NCBI GenBank assembly: GCA_016719785.1
Contig: JADJYJ010000018.1
Location: 124,001 to 188,000, forward strand
From: Candidatus Amarolinea dominans
Lineage (GTDB): Bacteria; Chloroflexota; Anaerolineae; SSC4; Amarolineaceae
DNA: 64,000 nucleotides
Direction: 5' to 3'
Shown here one piece after another: positions 48,418-57,506 of the stretch (positions are counted from its first letter, which is position 1; the number at the start of each line of letters is the position of its first letter). The position numbers and the translations under genes are program-made. The notes beneath the pieces are model-generated. The model saw only the letters and a list, made by a program, of their open reading frames with translations. It ran no database searches and was not told where the DNA came from.

Positions 48418-49944
48418 CTACCCCTCCGCCGCCGCGGTGGCGCACAGCTTGAGATCGCGGGCGGCGCGCACTTCGTCCAGGCGACCGACCGGGGTCGTGT
48501 GCGGCGCCTCTTTGAGAAGCTGCGGATTGGCGATCGCCTCCTGCTTGATCTGCAGCAGGGTGTCCACGAAACCATCGAGCGTCTCGCGGCTTTCGGTTTC
48601 GGTCGGCTCGATCATCAGCGCCTCGCGCACGATCAGCGGGAAGTAGACCGTGGGCGGATGATAGCCAAAATCCATCAGGCGCTTGGCAATGTCCATCGTG
48701 TGAATCGTGGGCGCCTCTTCCAGAATGCCCTGGGCCACAAACTCGTGCATGCAGGTGCGGTCGCCATGCGGAATGGGGTAGGCGCCCTTGAGTCGCGCCT
48801 GCATGTAGTTGGCGTTGAGGACCGCGTTTTGACTGACGGCGCGCAGGCCCTCTTCACCCAACATGCGAATGTAGGTATAGGCGCGCACCAGCATGCCAAA
48901 GTTGCCATGGAAGCTCTTGATGCGCCCGATGCTGAACTGCGGCATGTGCCACACCAGGTCCACCATCTCTTCGACGTCAGCGCGTGGTCGTATTGCCGCC
49001 ACCGGGCCTGGCAGATAGGGCGCCAGCGCCTCGCTGCACCCCACCGGCCCCGAGCCTGGCCCGCCGCCGCCATGCGGTGTGGTGAAGGTCTTGTGCAGGT
49101 TGAAGTGCATCACATCGAAACCAAGCTCGCCCGGCTTGGTGATCCCCAGGATGGCGTTGAAGTTGGCGCCATCGCCGTAGACCAGGCCGCCCGCCTCTTG
49201 CACCAGGCGAATCACCTCGAGCACATTCTCATCGAACAACCCCAGGGTGTTTGGATTGGTCAACATCAGGCCAACGACTTCACGGCCGATCTGGTCCAGT
49301 TGGGTCTTGAGCGCAGCCAGGTCCACGTTGCCTCGTGCATCGCTCGGAATTTCAACAACCTGCAGCCCGGCCATCGTCGTCGAGGCCGGGTTGGTGCCAT
49401 GCGCAGAGTCTGGCACCAGGATTTTCGTGCGCTGGGTCTCACCCTGGTCGTACAGGTAATTGCGCATCATCAGCACGCCGCTCAGCTCGCCCTGCGCGCC
49501 GGCCGCCGGCTGCAAACTAACGGCCGCGAAGCCGCTGATCTCAGCCAGGTAGACCTGCAGTTCGTACATCAGTTGCATGGCCCCTTGCGCGCTTTCAGCC
49601 GGCAGCAGGGGGTGCAGGTTGGTGAAGCCGGGCAGGCGTGCGGCTTTCTCATTCACCTTGGGGTTGTACTTCATCGTGCAGGAGCCGAGCGGGTAGAAGC
49701 CGGTGTCAATGCTGTGGTTCTTCTGGGACAGGCGCACGAAATGGCGCATGACATCAATCTCGGCCACTTCGGGCAACGGCAGTTCGGCGGCCGTGCGCAG
49801 AAAATCTTGCGGCAAGGGCGCTTCCGGCACATCCAGCGCGGGCAGGCTGGCGCCCATGCGGCCGGGAGAACTGAGGTCGAAAATCAACGGCTCGCTGCGC
49901 GTCGCGGCGCTGCCTGCGCTGGGGATGTTGGTTGGGCTGTTCAT
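48418..49944 (-). CDS. gcvPB: glycine dehydrogenase (decarboxylating) subunit 2
   Basis: A 508-aa PLP-dependent subunit of the P-protein. The PLP lysine is Lys285 in NLHKTFTTPHGGGG, and YPLGSCTMKYNP (about 84-95) is a P-protein signature. It decarboxylates glycine and passes the aminomethyl group to lipoyl GcvH. ATG overlaps the gcvPA stop by 4 bp, ensuring matched expression of the two P subunits. It is the last gene of the operon, and the octamer array begins just downstream. Confidence 0.96.
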   Translation of the reverse strand: MNSPTNIPSAGSAATRSEPLIFDLSSPGRMGASLPALDVPEAPLPQDFLRTAAELPLPEVAEIDVMRHFVRLSQKNHSIDTGFYPLGSCTMKYNPKVNEKAARLPGFTNLHPLLPAESAQGAMQLMYELQVYLAEISGFAAVSLQPAAGAQGELSGVLMMRNYLYDQGETQRTKILVPDSAHGTNPASTTMAGLQVVEIPSDARGNVDLAALKTQLDQIGREVVGLMLTNPNTLGLFDENVLEVIRLVQEAGGLVYGDGANFNAILGITKPGELGFDVMHFNLHKTFTTPHGGGGPGSGPVGCSEALAPYLPGPVAAIRPRADVEEMVDLVWHMPQFSIGRIKSFHGNFGMLVRAYTYIRMLGEEGLRAVSQNAVLNANYMQARLKGAYPIPHGDRTCMHEFVAQGILEEAPTIHTMDIAKRLMDFGYHPPTVYFPLIVREALMIEPTETESRETLDGFVDTLLQIKQEAIANPQLLKEAPHTTPVGRLDEVRAARDLKLCATAAAEG

Positions 49945-51410
49945 TGGGTCACCTCCATCGCCTCTATGACGACATCCATTTGCTCGCTCTCCACGTCGAG
50001 TTCGGGCAGGGTATCATCTTGGGGGATTGGCGCGGCCTGTGCGGCGCCCGCGTCCTCGATCTCGGCCAGGGCCGCCACCAGGGCGTCAATATCGCGCTTG
50101 CTCAGCGTCTCGGTCACGCACAGCAGCATGGCGTTGCCTAGTTCGGGATAATCCTGGCTCAGGTCATAGCCACCGATGATGCCGTATTCATCGAACAGGT
50201 AACGGTTGACTGCTGCCACCGGCAGCGCGGAGCGCACGATGAATTCCTGGAAGAACGGTTTGTCCTGCCAGACCTCGAAGCCGGTCTGCGCGGCGATCTG
50301 CTGTGCGGCGTAATGCGCCTTGTGATAGCACAGTTCAGCCACCCGGCGCAGGCCATGCTTGCCCAGCGCCGACATGTAGACGGCCGCCGAGAGCGCCACC
50401 AGGCCCTGGTTGGTGCAGATGTTGGATGTGGCTTTATCGCGGCGAATATGCTGCTCACGCGTGCTCAGGGTCAACACGAAGCCGCGCTCGCCGTCTACAT
50501 CAACCGTTTCGCCGATGATGCGACCGGCGCTGCGCCGTACATGATCGCTCTTGCAGGCAAAAAAGCCCAGGTAGGGGCCGCCGAAGTTGAGTGGGTTGCC
50601 CAGCGATTGCCCTTCGCCACAGACAATGTCAGCGTCGTAGCTGCCCGGCGCCTTGAACATGCCCAGGCTGATCGGATCGGCTACGACGATGAGCACCGCG
50701 CCACCGGCGTGCGCCGCGTCGGCCAGTTGTCGCAGGCGGGCCGGGCTGGTCAACCGCCCCAGGAAGTCGGGATTCTGCACGATGACGGCAGCCGACGAAT
50801 GATCAATCAGCGCCTCCAGCGCGTCCAGGTCAATCCCCGGTGCAAAACCGCTGAAGCTGACCTCCATGCCTTGCGTGTAGGTCTGGGCCACGGCGCGGTA
50901 CTGCGGGTTGACGTCGCGCGAGAAGAGCACCGTCTTGCGCTTCAGGCGGCCAATGTTGAGGGCCATGATGACCGCTTCGGCCACGGCGGTGGCGCCGTCG
51001 TAGTGGCTGGCGTTCGACACATCCATGCCGGTCAGCGCGCAGATCATGCTCTGATACTCGAAGATGGCCTGCAGCGTGCCCTGGCTTACTTCTGGCTGAT
51101 AGGGGGTATAGGCCGTGTAGAATTCGCTGCGGCTGATGATGGCGTCCACAATGGAGGGGACGAAGTGGTGATACGCACCAGCGCCCAGGAAGCAGGGCGC
51201 GGTATCGGCGTCGGCATCCTCGCTGCTGAGCGCCTGCAGTTCCTGCAAAATTTCGTACTCGCTGACCGGTTCCGGCAAATTCAGGCGCGGAAAGCGAAAG
51301 TCGGCCGGCACGTCGTGAAACAGATCATCCACCGACGCCACGCCAATGGTCGCCAGCATCTGCTGGCGGTCCGCGTCCGTGTTGGGCACATAGCCAGGGC
51401 TAAAGTTCAT
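49941..51410 (-). CDS. gcvPA: glycine dehydrogenase (decarboxylating) subunit 1
   Basis: A 489-aa N-terminal-type half of the P-protein, recognised by YVPNTDADRQQML at the start, GAGAYHHFVPSIVDAI, YTPYQPEVSQGTLQAIFEYQ and the NFGGPYLGFFA segment near residue 280. It pairs with GcvPB to form the split (alpha2beta2) P-protein found in many Gram-positive and deep-branching bacteria. ATG 51410 follows an AAGGAGC site 21 bp after gcvH. The C-terminal tail of about 35 residues is acidic and Pro-rich. Confidence 0.95.
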   Translation of the reverse strand: MNFSPGYVPNTDADRQQMLATIGVASVDDLFHDVPADFRFPRLNLPEPVSEYEILQELQALSSEDADADTAPCFLGAGAYHHFVPSIVDAIISRSEFYTAYTPYQPEVSQGTLQAIFEYQSMICALTGMDVSNASHYDGATAVAEAVIMALNIGRLKRKTVLFSRDVNPQYRAVAQTYTQGMEVSFSGFAPGIDLDALEALIDHSSAAVIVQNPDFLGRLTSPARLRQLADAAHAGGAVLIVVADPISLGMFKAPGSYDADIVCGEGQSLGNPLNFGGPYLGFFACKSDHVRRSAGRIIGETVDVDGERGFVLTLSTREQHIRRDKATSNICTNQGLVALSAAVYMSALGKHGLRRVAELCYHKAHYAAQQIAAQTGFEVWQDKPFFQEFIVRSALPVAAVNRYLFDEYGIIGGYDLSQDYPELGNAMLLCVTETLSKRDIDALVAALAEIEDAGAAQAAPIPQDDTLPELDVESEQMDVVIEAMEVTQ

Positions 51411-51431
51411 CGCTGTTGGCTCCTTTGCCGT

Positions 51432-51827
51432 CTAATGTTCGCGCGTCGTGCAGTAGGCGGCGTACGCAGCCGGTGTCATCAGATTCTCCAGCTCAGCGGT
51501 GTTGTCTGGCTTCATCTTGAAGAGCCAGGCTTCGCCAAACGGGTCCTCATTGACCTTCTCCGGCGTATCTTCCAGCGCACTGTTGACCGCGATGACCGTG
51601 CCGCCCAGCGGCGCGTAGATGTCAGACGCGGCCTTGACCGATTCGACCGTGGCGCACTGCTGCCCCTGCGCGTAGTGCGTACCCACGCCCGGCAGCTCGA
51701 TGTACACCACATCGGACAGGGCATTCTGGGCATAGTCGCTGATGCCGATCACGGCGGTGTCGCCGTCCAGGCGCACCCATTCATCAGACTTGGCATAGCG
51801 GGCGGCGGGATCGAATTTGTAGCTCAT
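51432..51827 (-). CDS. gcvH: glycine cleavage system H protein
   Basis: A 131-aa lipoyl carrier. The lipoylated Lys is in VESVKAASD, and the fold-defining GISDYAQNALSDVVYIELP and NEDPFGEAWLFKMKP are present. ATG 51827 sits behind AAAGGAGA; the longer frame from 51845 adds six residues without a site. It shuttles the aminomethyl intermediate between the P, T and L proteins. No lpd gene is in the window. Confidence 0.96.
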   Translation of the reverse strand: MSYKFDPAARYAKSDEWVRLDGDTAVIGISDYAQNALSDVVYIELPGVGTHYAQGQQCATVESVKAASDIYAPLGGTVIAVNSALEDTPEKVNEDPFGEAWLFKMKPDNTAELENLMTPAAYAAYCTTREH

Positions 51828-51929
51828 GGTAATCTCCTTTAGCAAAAAAACAGATAGAACAGGAATAGATAGACAGAAACAACAGGCAGATCATGCTGTC
51901 GAGCAAGAGCCGGCGGTTTGCGCCGCGGC

Positions 51930-53027
51930 TCAGCGGCGATAGGCCGCCACGTAGAACGGCGTCTTCACTACGGTTGCTTTCTTGGGCGTGTCCCGAATGA
52001 CAATGTCAATCTGACTGCCCACCGCCGCGCTCGCGGCCGGCACATAGGCCAGCCCCACGAAGCGGTCCGTGGTCGGCGATTTCATGCCAGTAGTGACAAC
52101 GCCCACCACCTGGCCGGCGATCGCCACCGGGTACTCGGCGCGGGGCACGCCGCGCTCCACCATTTCGAAGCCCACCAGGCGCTGCGCCGGGCCTTCCAGC
52201 TTGATCTTGAGCAGGGCTTCGCGGCCGCTGAAGTCGCCCTTCTTGAAACTGACCGCCCAGCTCAAGCGCGCGCTGATCGGATCCACGCGGGCGTGAATCT
52301 CATGCCCGTAGAGCGGCAGGCATGGCTCGAAGCGCAGCGAATCGCGCGCGGCCAGGCCACAGGGCAAGATGCCTTCCGGCTTGCCTGCCTCCAGGATGGC
52401 GTTCCACAGGGCCACCGCCTGCGCCGCAGGGAAGAACAACTCGTAGCCGTACTCGCCCGTGTAGCCGGTGGCGCCCAGAAGGGTCACGACGCCCGCGACC
52501 GTGACCTGCGCGCAGGTGTGGAACTTGACGGTCGCCAGGTCGAGGTCGGTCAATCTTTGGAGGATCGCCTGCGCCTGGGGGCCTTGCAGGGCCAGCATGT
52601 AGGTGTCATCCGAAATGTCGGTTACGCTGACGTTCATGCCCACCGCTTGCGTCTGCATCCATTCCACATCCTTCTTGCGGTTGGACGCATTGACAATGAC
52701 CCACCAGCTTGCGCCCGCCACACGGTAGAGAAAAATGTCATCAATGACGCTGCCGTCGGCATAGCACATCAGGCTGTAGCGAGCATCGTTGATCGCCATC
52801 GTGCTGATGTCGTTGACCTGGATTTTCTGCAGGAAGCTGAGCGCGTCTGGTCCGGCCACGACGACCTGTCCCATGTGGTCAATGTCGAACAGACCCGCCG
52901 CCTCACGCACGCGCTTGTGCTCCTCCAACGGGCCGGTGGGGTATTGCACCGGTAATTCCCAGCCGGCAAAATCCACCATGCGCCCGCCCAGGGCCACGTG
53001 AACATCGTACAAAAACGTTCGATTCAT
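51930..53027 (-). CDS. gcvT: aminomethyltransferase (glycine cleavage T protein)
   Basis: A 365-aa folate-dependent enzyme that releases ammonia and makes methylene-tetrahydrofolate. Typical segments are FAGWELPVQY, FDIDHMGQ, and the folate-site region GYTGEYGYELFF. ATG 53027 follows GAGGAGGG. First gene of the gcvT-H-PA-PB operon, directly behind the glycine riboswitch, so transcription should rise with glycine. The C-terminal barrel (GLAYVPAASAAVG) is complete. Confidence 0.96.
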   Translation of the reverse strand: MNRTFLYDVHVALGGRMVDFAGWELPVQYPTGPLEEHKRVREAAGLFDIDHMGQVVVAGPDALSFLQKIQVNDISTMAINDARYSLMCYADGSVIDDIFLYRVAGASWWVIVNASNRKKDVEWMQTQAVGMNVSVTDISDDTYMLALQGPQAQAILQRLTDLDLATVKFHTCAQVTVAGVVTLLGATGYTGEYGYELFFPAAQAVALWNAILEAGKPEGILPCGLAARDSLRFEPCLPLYGHEIHARVDPISARLSWAVSFKKGDFSGREALLKIKLEGPAQRLVGFEMVERGVPRAEYPVAIAGQVVGVVTTGMKSPTTDRFVGLAYVPAASAAVGSQIDIVIRDTPKKATVVKTPFYVAAYRR

Positions 53028-53131
53028 CCTGTCCCTCCTCATCCCTCCCTGAAGACAACGTGTTCTTTACTTGGTCCGTCGGTTTCGGTTACAGATCCTG
53101 TGCTTTTCCGCCTGACGCCAACTCCAAACAG

Positions 53132-53178
53132 AAAAGGGAATCGGGCAGGTATCGCGTGCGATACATACCCGATTCCCT
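53132..53178 (-). terminator. gcvT: expression-platform terminator of the glycine riboswitch
   Basis: An 11-bp stem (agggaatcggg 53135-53145 with its complement 53168-53178) is extended by inner tatcgc/gcgata pairing. It is followed on the minus strand by TTTT (53135-53132). It directly adjoins the second aptamer, so folding of the aptamer 3' end and of this stem should compete. Confidence 0.75.
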
Positions 53179-53392
53179 CTGTCCTTGGCACCTGAGAGAT
53201 TTTCGCCGCGTGTGCGGGAAATTGCCCCGTCGGTGCGACGGCACGGCCAGCCTGACCCTGCCATCGGCTCTCCAGAGTGCTGTCCTAACGCGATCTTTTT
53301 GCCTGAGAGATTGCCCGCCAGACCCGGTATTTCTGGTCAGGGTGCCCCTTCGGCGACCTGGGTGATTTGCCCAGGTGCTCTCTCGCGCTGAT
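53179..53392 (-). promoter_or_regulatory. tandem glycine riboswitch upstream of gcvT
   Basis: On the minus strand two glycine aptamers follow each other. The first runs from gcgcgagag through cgccgaaggggca to ctctcaggcaaaaaga. The second runs from ctggagag through caccgacggggcaat to ctctcaggtgccaaggacag. These are the family's invariant blocks. Tandem aptamers on gcv operons usually act as ON switches that prevent termination when glycine is high. Confidence 0.93.
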
Positions 53393-53533
53393 CATCCAGC
53401 CATGACATCATTGAAATAGATGAAATAAATGAAACACATGATAGACCATGACATCTGACTTGAATCATCCCGTGATCCCAGTCAAACATCTGAGCCTATC
53501 ATAGCATACGTTGCTACCGGTGTCAATGCCTGT

Positions 53534-54425
53534 CGTTCGCCAGCAGCAATTCCAAATGTGAACGGAATGGCTGCCCGTAAATGGGCCTGCGCTCCTCGTT
53601 CGGGCGGTTTTGGCCCAAAATCCCCGAGATAGGTGGGCAGCAAGAGGGATTGTGGGCGTTGGAAAGCTACATTTGGAAATGCGGCGCCCCGTAGGGGCAC
53701 CTTGACTTGAGCGAGCGATGCCCCCCCACACCCGTCGTCCCGTAGGGACGATTGAATGAGGCCGCCCCGAGCGCAATCTATACCACGACCGCAAGGGATG
53801 GATTCAACCGTCCCTACGGGACGGATACGGCTCGTGCGATGATGGATGGCTAAGGTCAGGTGTCCCTACGGGACGCGTCGCGCCCACCAGGACGGCCTGG
53901 CGCTGGCCAGTCACATGGATGGCTACATTTGGAACTGCGGCGCCCCGTAGGGGCACCTTGACTTGAGCGAGCGATGCCCCCCCACACCCGTCGTCCCGTA
54001 GGGACGCCTTGACTTGAGCGAGCGATGCCCCCCCACACCCGTCGTCCCGTAGGGACGCCTTGACTTGAGCGAGCGATGCCCCCCCACACCCGTCGTCCCG
54101 TAGGGACGCCTTGACTTGAGCGAGCGATGCCCCCACACCCGTCGTCCCGTAGGGACGCCTTGACTTGAGCGAGCGATGCCCCCCCACACCCGTCGTCCCG
54201 TAGGGACGATTGAATGAGGCCGCCCCGAGCGCAATCTATACCACGACCGCGGGGGATGGATTCAACCGTCCCTACGGGACGGATACGGCTCGTGCGATGA
54301 TGGCTAAGGTCAGGTGTCCCTACGGGACGCGTCGCGCCCACCAGGACGGCCTGGCGCTGGCCAGTCACATGGATGGCTACATTTGGAACTGCTGATGGCG
54401 TTCGCCAGCAGGAATTCCAAACGTG
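53534..54425. repeat. repeat island: 27-bp flanks, duplicated block and 51-bp array
   Basis: Nearly identical 27-bp direct repeats (cgttcgccagcag(c/g)aattccaaa...) bound the region at 53534-53560 and 54399-54425. Block A (53666-53921, 256 bp) is repeated as block B (53922-54375, 454 bp). The size difference is four extra copies of one 51-bp unit and a 4-bp loss. Several cgtccctacgggacg-type palindromes occur. Short frames through it are repeat translations, not genes. Confidence 0.85.
53956..54208. repeat. five-unit 51-bp tandem array
   Basis: Units at 53956-54006, 54007-54057, 54058-54108, 54109-54157 (49 bp, two C lost) and 54158-54208 each end in the palindrome cgtcccgtagggacg. A single copy lies at 53700-53750. 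Because the whole unit is repeated, with no variable part, this is not a CRISPR array. Confidence 0.93.
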
Positions 54426-54639
54426 GTCGCTGAAGACATCTGGAATGAAGGCTTTAGCCGGTTATTGGGCACTTGAGAACCCTGTGGCAGACCGGCTGAA
54501 GCCTCGATTCCGGGTGCATTTGGAATTCCTGGGAATGAAGGCTTTAGCCGGTTATTGGGCACTTGAGAATCCTGTGGCAGACCGGCTGAAGCCTCGATTC
54601 CGGGTGCATTTGGAATTCCTGGGAATGAAGGCTTTAGCC

Positions 54640-56157
54640 CAATGGCACTAAGATTTCACACCTGAGAGCCAAGTCGGCGTCTGGTGTTTTCGAGCGAAAG
54701 CGGGTATGCTTCCTGGGCTTGGGTTTTAGGAAAGGAGGCGTCCATGGCTGCTCTCGCTCAATCCGCCCGCCGACCGAGTTCGGCGGAACTGTTGCCGGTA
54801 TTTCAGGAACTCCTGCCGGTTCAAGTGCTCCGTGACCTGGTCCAGGCCACCAAGAAACGGTTCTATGAGCGCATCTTCACGCCGTTGATTCTGACGTGGT
54901 GCATGATTTATCAGCGCCTCAACGCCGACCACAGCCTGGATGCGGTGGTGAGTTACGTCGGCACGGGCGCCGTCGACCGCCTGGACCAGCGGCACGCCGA
55001 GCCGCTGTCGCAACGCTTGCGGTCGGAAAGCACTTCGGCCTACAGCCAAGGCCGGCAACGCTTGCCCCTGGCGGTGTTAGAAGGTGCGTTAGGCCACACG
55101 GCCCACACGGTGCGGCAGGCGTTAGGCGCCAATGGCCTCTGGCTCGGCCATCCGGTGGCCCTGTTCGATGGGACGACCTTCCTGCTGGAGCCGGAACCCG
55201 AATTGGTGGCGCACTATGGCCGCCATAAGAACCAGCATGGCGAGACGTTTTGGGCCATTATGCAAACCGTGGTGGCGTTCTGCCCGTTCAGCGGGGCGCT
55301 CCTGGGCGTCGTGGACGGCGCACTGTACACCAGTGAACAGGCGCTCGCCGTCAAGTTGCTGGCACAAGCCGTGACGGGCAGTGTCTACGTCGGCGACCGC
55401 AATTTTGGCGTGTTCAGTGTCGCCCAAGCGGCGCGGCACTATGGCGTAGATGTGCTCTTGCGCTTGACCCGCAGGCGGGCACACGCCTTAGGCAAGCGCA
55501 AGTTGCACGCGGGTGAAGATTTGGCTGTGTCCTGGCAACCGACAAAAAATGATCAATTACAGCCCGAGATGTCCGCGGAGCCGATTGCCGGTCGGCTGAT
55601 CTATGTGCGGGTGGAGCGGCCGGGTTTTCGCCCGGTAGACCTGTACCTCTTCACCACGCTCCTGGATGCCAGCCGTTACACCATTGCCCAACTGGTCGAA
55701 CTGTATGGTCTCCGCTGGCACGTCGAACTGGATATCCGCTATGTTAAAGATACACTGGACATGGGCTTGCTGACCGGCCAATCGCCGGATATCGTTCGCA
55801 AAGAATTGACCGCCGGTCTCTTGGCCTACAACCTTATCCGAGGCTACATGGCCAAAGCTGCCCAGGGCGCCGGACTTTCACCGCTGGCCTTGAGCTTCAC
55901 GCGCTGCTGGCGCCGCATATGCAACTTCTGGCTCACTTGGCAGGCCCCCAAATCGGCCAGGCAGGTCAAAAAGCTGTTCCAGCGCCTGCTCGATCGCCTG
56001 GCCAAGCGCAGCTGCCGCCGCGAAAACGCTTTCGCATCGAGCCGCGCGCCGTACGGCGTCGTCCAGCCGTCTATCCTGCCCTAAAGGGCTCCCGAACCGA
56101 TGCTCGCCAAACCCTGCTTGAGCAACTACGGGAACCCACCAAATCTTAGTGCCATTG
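54640..56157. mobile_element. complete IS4-family insertion sequence, 1518 bp
   Basis: Perfect 17-bp terminal inverted repeats (caatggcactaagattt at 54640-54656 and its complement at 56141-56157) enclose one transposase gene. The element is flanked by a 10-bp target duplication ggctttagcc (54630-54639 and 56158-56167) that lies in the stem of a REP-like repeat. Intact ends, intact target duplication and an open transposase suggest recent, probably active insertion. Confidence 0.95.
54744..56084 (+). CDS. IS4-family DDE transposase
   Basis: A 446-aa transposase. ATG 54744 lies behind AAAGGAGG; a longer frame from 54684 has no site. The DDE triad is Asp142 (LFDGTTF), Asp218 (YVGDRNFG) and Glu328 inside the IS4 hallmark Y-(2)-R-(3)-E-(6)-K (YGLRWHVELDIRYVK). 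No frameshift is seen. It should act as a cut-and-paste enzyme on the 17-bp ends. Confidence 0.95.
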   Translation: MAALAQSARRPSSAELLPVFQELLPVQVLRDLVQATKKRFYERIFTPLILTWCMIYQRLNADHSLDAVVSYVGTGAVDRLDQRHAEPLSQRLRSESTSAYSQGRQRLPLAVLEGALGHTAHTVRQALGANGLWLGHPVALFDGTTFLLEPEPELVAHYGRHKNQHGETFWAIMQTVVAFCPFSGALLGVVDGALYTSEQALAVKLLAQAVTGSVYVGDRNFGVFSVAQAARHYGVDVLLRLTRRRAHALGKRKLHAGEDLAVSWQPTKNDQLQPEMSAEPIAGRLIYVRVERPGFRPVDLYLFTTLLDASRYTIAQLVELYGLRWHVELDIRYVKDTLDMGLLTGQSPDIVRKELTAGLLAYNLIRGYMAKAAQGAGLSPLALSFTRCWRRICNFWLTWQAPKSARQVKKLFQRLLDRLAKRSCRRENAFASSRAPYGVVQPSILP

Positions 56158-56400
56158 GGCTTTAGCCGGTTATTGGGCACTTGAGAATCCTGTGGCAGAC
56201 CGGCTGAAGCCTCGATTCCGGGTGCATTTGGAATTCCTGACCTATGGAAATACTTATGGAGATACGTCTGCGCTGTGGTAAAATAGGCGCCTGCGGTGCG
56301 CGACAGCCATTTTCACTATAGACCGCATAGACCGCGATAACAGTTAGCAGTTAGCTATGATGAAAGCTATGATGAAAGCTATGATGAAAGGAACTATGCC

Positions 56401-57477
56401 ATGTCTGTTTTTCCACTTCTTCCCGGTATCACGATGCAGCGTATCCAGACTGCGCGTCTGGAAATGAACGTGTTGACCGCCGGTCAGTCCAGCGCTGAGC
56501 CGGTTGTCCTGTTGCACGGCAATGTCTCTTCCGCCCGTTTCTGGGAGGAGACCATGCAAGTTCTGGCCGGCCAGGGCGCCTACGTCATCGCCCCCGATCA
56601 ACGCGGCTATGGCGACACCCAAGCTCTCCCCATTGACGCCACCCGCGGCCTGCGCGATTGGTCAGACGATCTGCAGAGTCTGATCGAAGCAGTCGGTATT
56701 GGCCCCTTCCATCTGATCGGGTGGTCGGCCGGCGGCGGCATTGCCATGCAGTACGCGGTGGACCATGCGGCCCAGGTGCGCTCGCTCACCCTGGTGTCCG
56801 CCATGTCGCCTTTTGGCTTCGGTGGCACCAAGGGCGCCAACGGTGAACCGGACTACGCCGATTTTGCCGGCTCCGGCGGCGGCACGGCCAATCCGGACTT
56901 TGCCCAGCGCCTGCTCAACGGCGACCGCGGCAGTGATAGCCCCAACAGCCCGCGCAACGTGATGAATACCTTCTACTTCAAGCCGCCATTTCACCCCGCG
57001 CCCGCTCGTGAAGAGGCTTTTGTGGACGCCATGCTCACCACCAAGGTGGGCGATGACTTCTATCCCGGCGACATGCGACCGTCCGCCAATTGGCCTGGCG
57101 TGGGTCCGGGCGCCGGCGGTATCAACAACGCCTTCTCGCCCGCCTACTGTAACTTGAGAGACTTCGCCGCGATTGACCCCCAGCCGGCCGTGCTCTGGAT
57201 TCGCGGCGCGGACGATCAAATCGTTTCGGATACCTCCTTCTTCGATTTTGGCTTTCTCGGACAGCTCGGCTTTGTCCCCGGCTGGCCTGGTGCCGATGTC
57301 TACCCTACGCAGCCCATGGTCAGCCAGCTCCGCCACGTCCTGGACGCCTATCAGGCCAACGGCGGCGCCTACACCGAAGTCGTCTTCGCCGACTGCGGCC
57401 ATTCACCGCAGATCGAAAAACCGGGAGAATTCAAGGACGCCCTGCTGCCGTTTATTCAAATCGGGCAAACCGGGTAA
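56401..57477 (+). CDS. alpha/beta hydrolase
   Basis: A 358-aa hydrolase with the nucleophile elbow GWSAGG (Ser109), an oxyanion segment LLHGNVSS, a catalytic acid in WIRGADDQIV, and the His in FADCGHSP. A cap domain of about 100 residues, rich in Gly, Pro and Asn, separates the elbow from the acid. ATG 56401 follows AAAGGA, and three tandem copies of a 12-bp gctatgatgaaa sequence (56354-56389) lie in the leader. No signal peptide. Possible esterase, epoxide hydrolase or C-C hydrolase; sequence does not decide. Confidence 0.88.
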   Translation: MSVFPLLPGITMQRIQTARLEMNVLTAGQSSAEPVVLLHGNVSSARFWEETMQVLAGQGAYVIAPDQRGYGDTQALPIDATRGLRDWSDDLQSLIEAVGIGPFHLIGWSAGGGIAMQYAVDHAAQVRSLTLVSAMSPFGFGGTKGANGEPDYADFAGSGGGTANPDFAQRLLNGDRGSDSPNSPRNVMNTFYFKPPFHPAPAREEAFVDAMLTTKVGDDFYPGDMRPSANWPGVGPGAGGINNAFSPAYCNLRDFAAIDPQPAVLWIRGADDQIVSDTSFFDFGFLGQLGFVPGWPGADVYPTQPMVSQLRHVLDAYQANGGAYTEVVFADCGHSPQIEKPGEFKDALLPFIQIGQTG

Positions 57478-57506
57478 GCGTCATCGCACTTGTTGAGAAT
57501 TCTTAG

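Larger units (their letters stand above)
54442..56240. repeat. 90-bp hairpin repeats, third copy split by the IS element
   Basis: Unit starts are at 54442, 54532 and 54622. The third unit continues after the IS at 56158-56240. Each contains ggctttagccgg and its complement ccggctgaagcc (one mismatch, G-U in RNA), forming a REP-like hairpin, and ends tttggaattcctg. Confidence 0.92.

Noticed and set aside
48166..50151. Long plus-strand reading frame (661 codons)
   Set aside because: It is antisense to gcvPB, whose PLP lysine and P-protein motifs are clear; the start lies in repeat DNA.
53956..54208. Possible CRISPR array (regularly spaced short palindromes)
   Set aside because: The complete 51-bp unit is repeated including the would-be spacers, and no cas gene is present.
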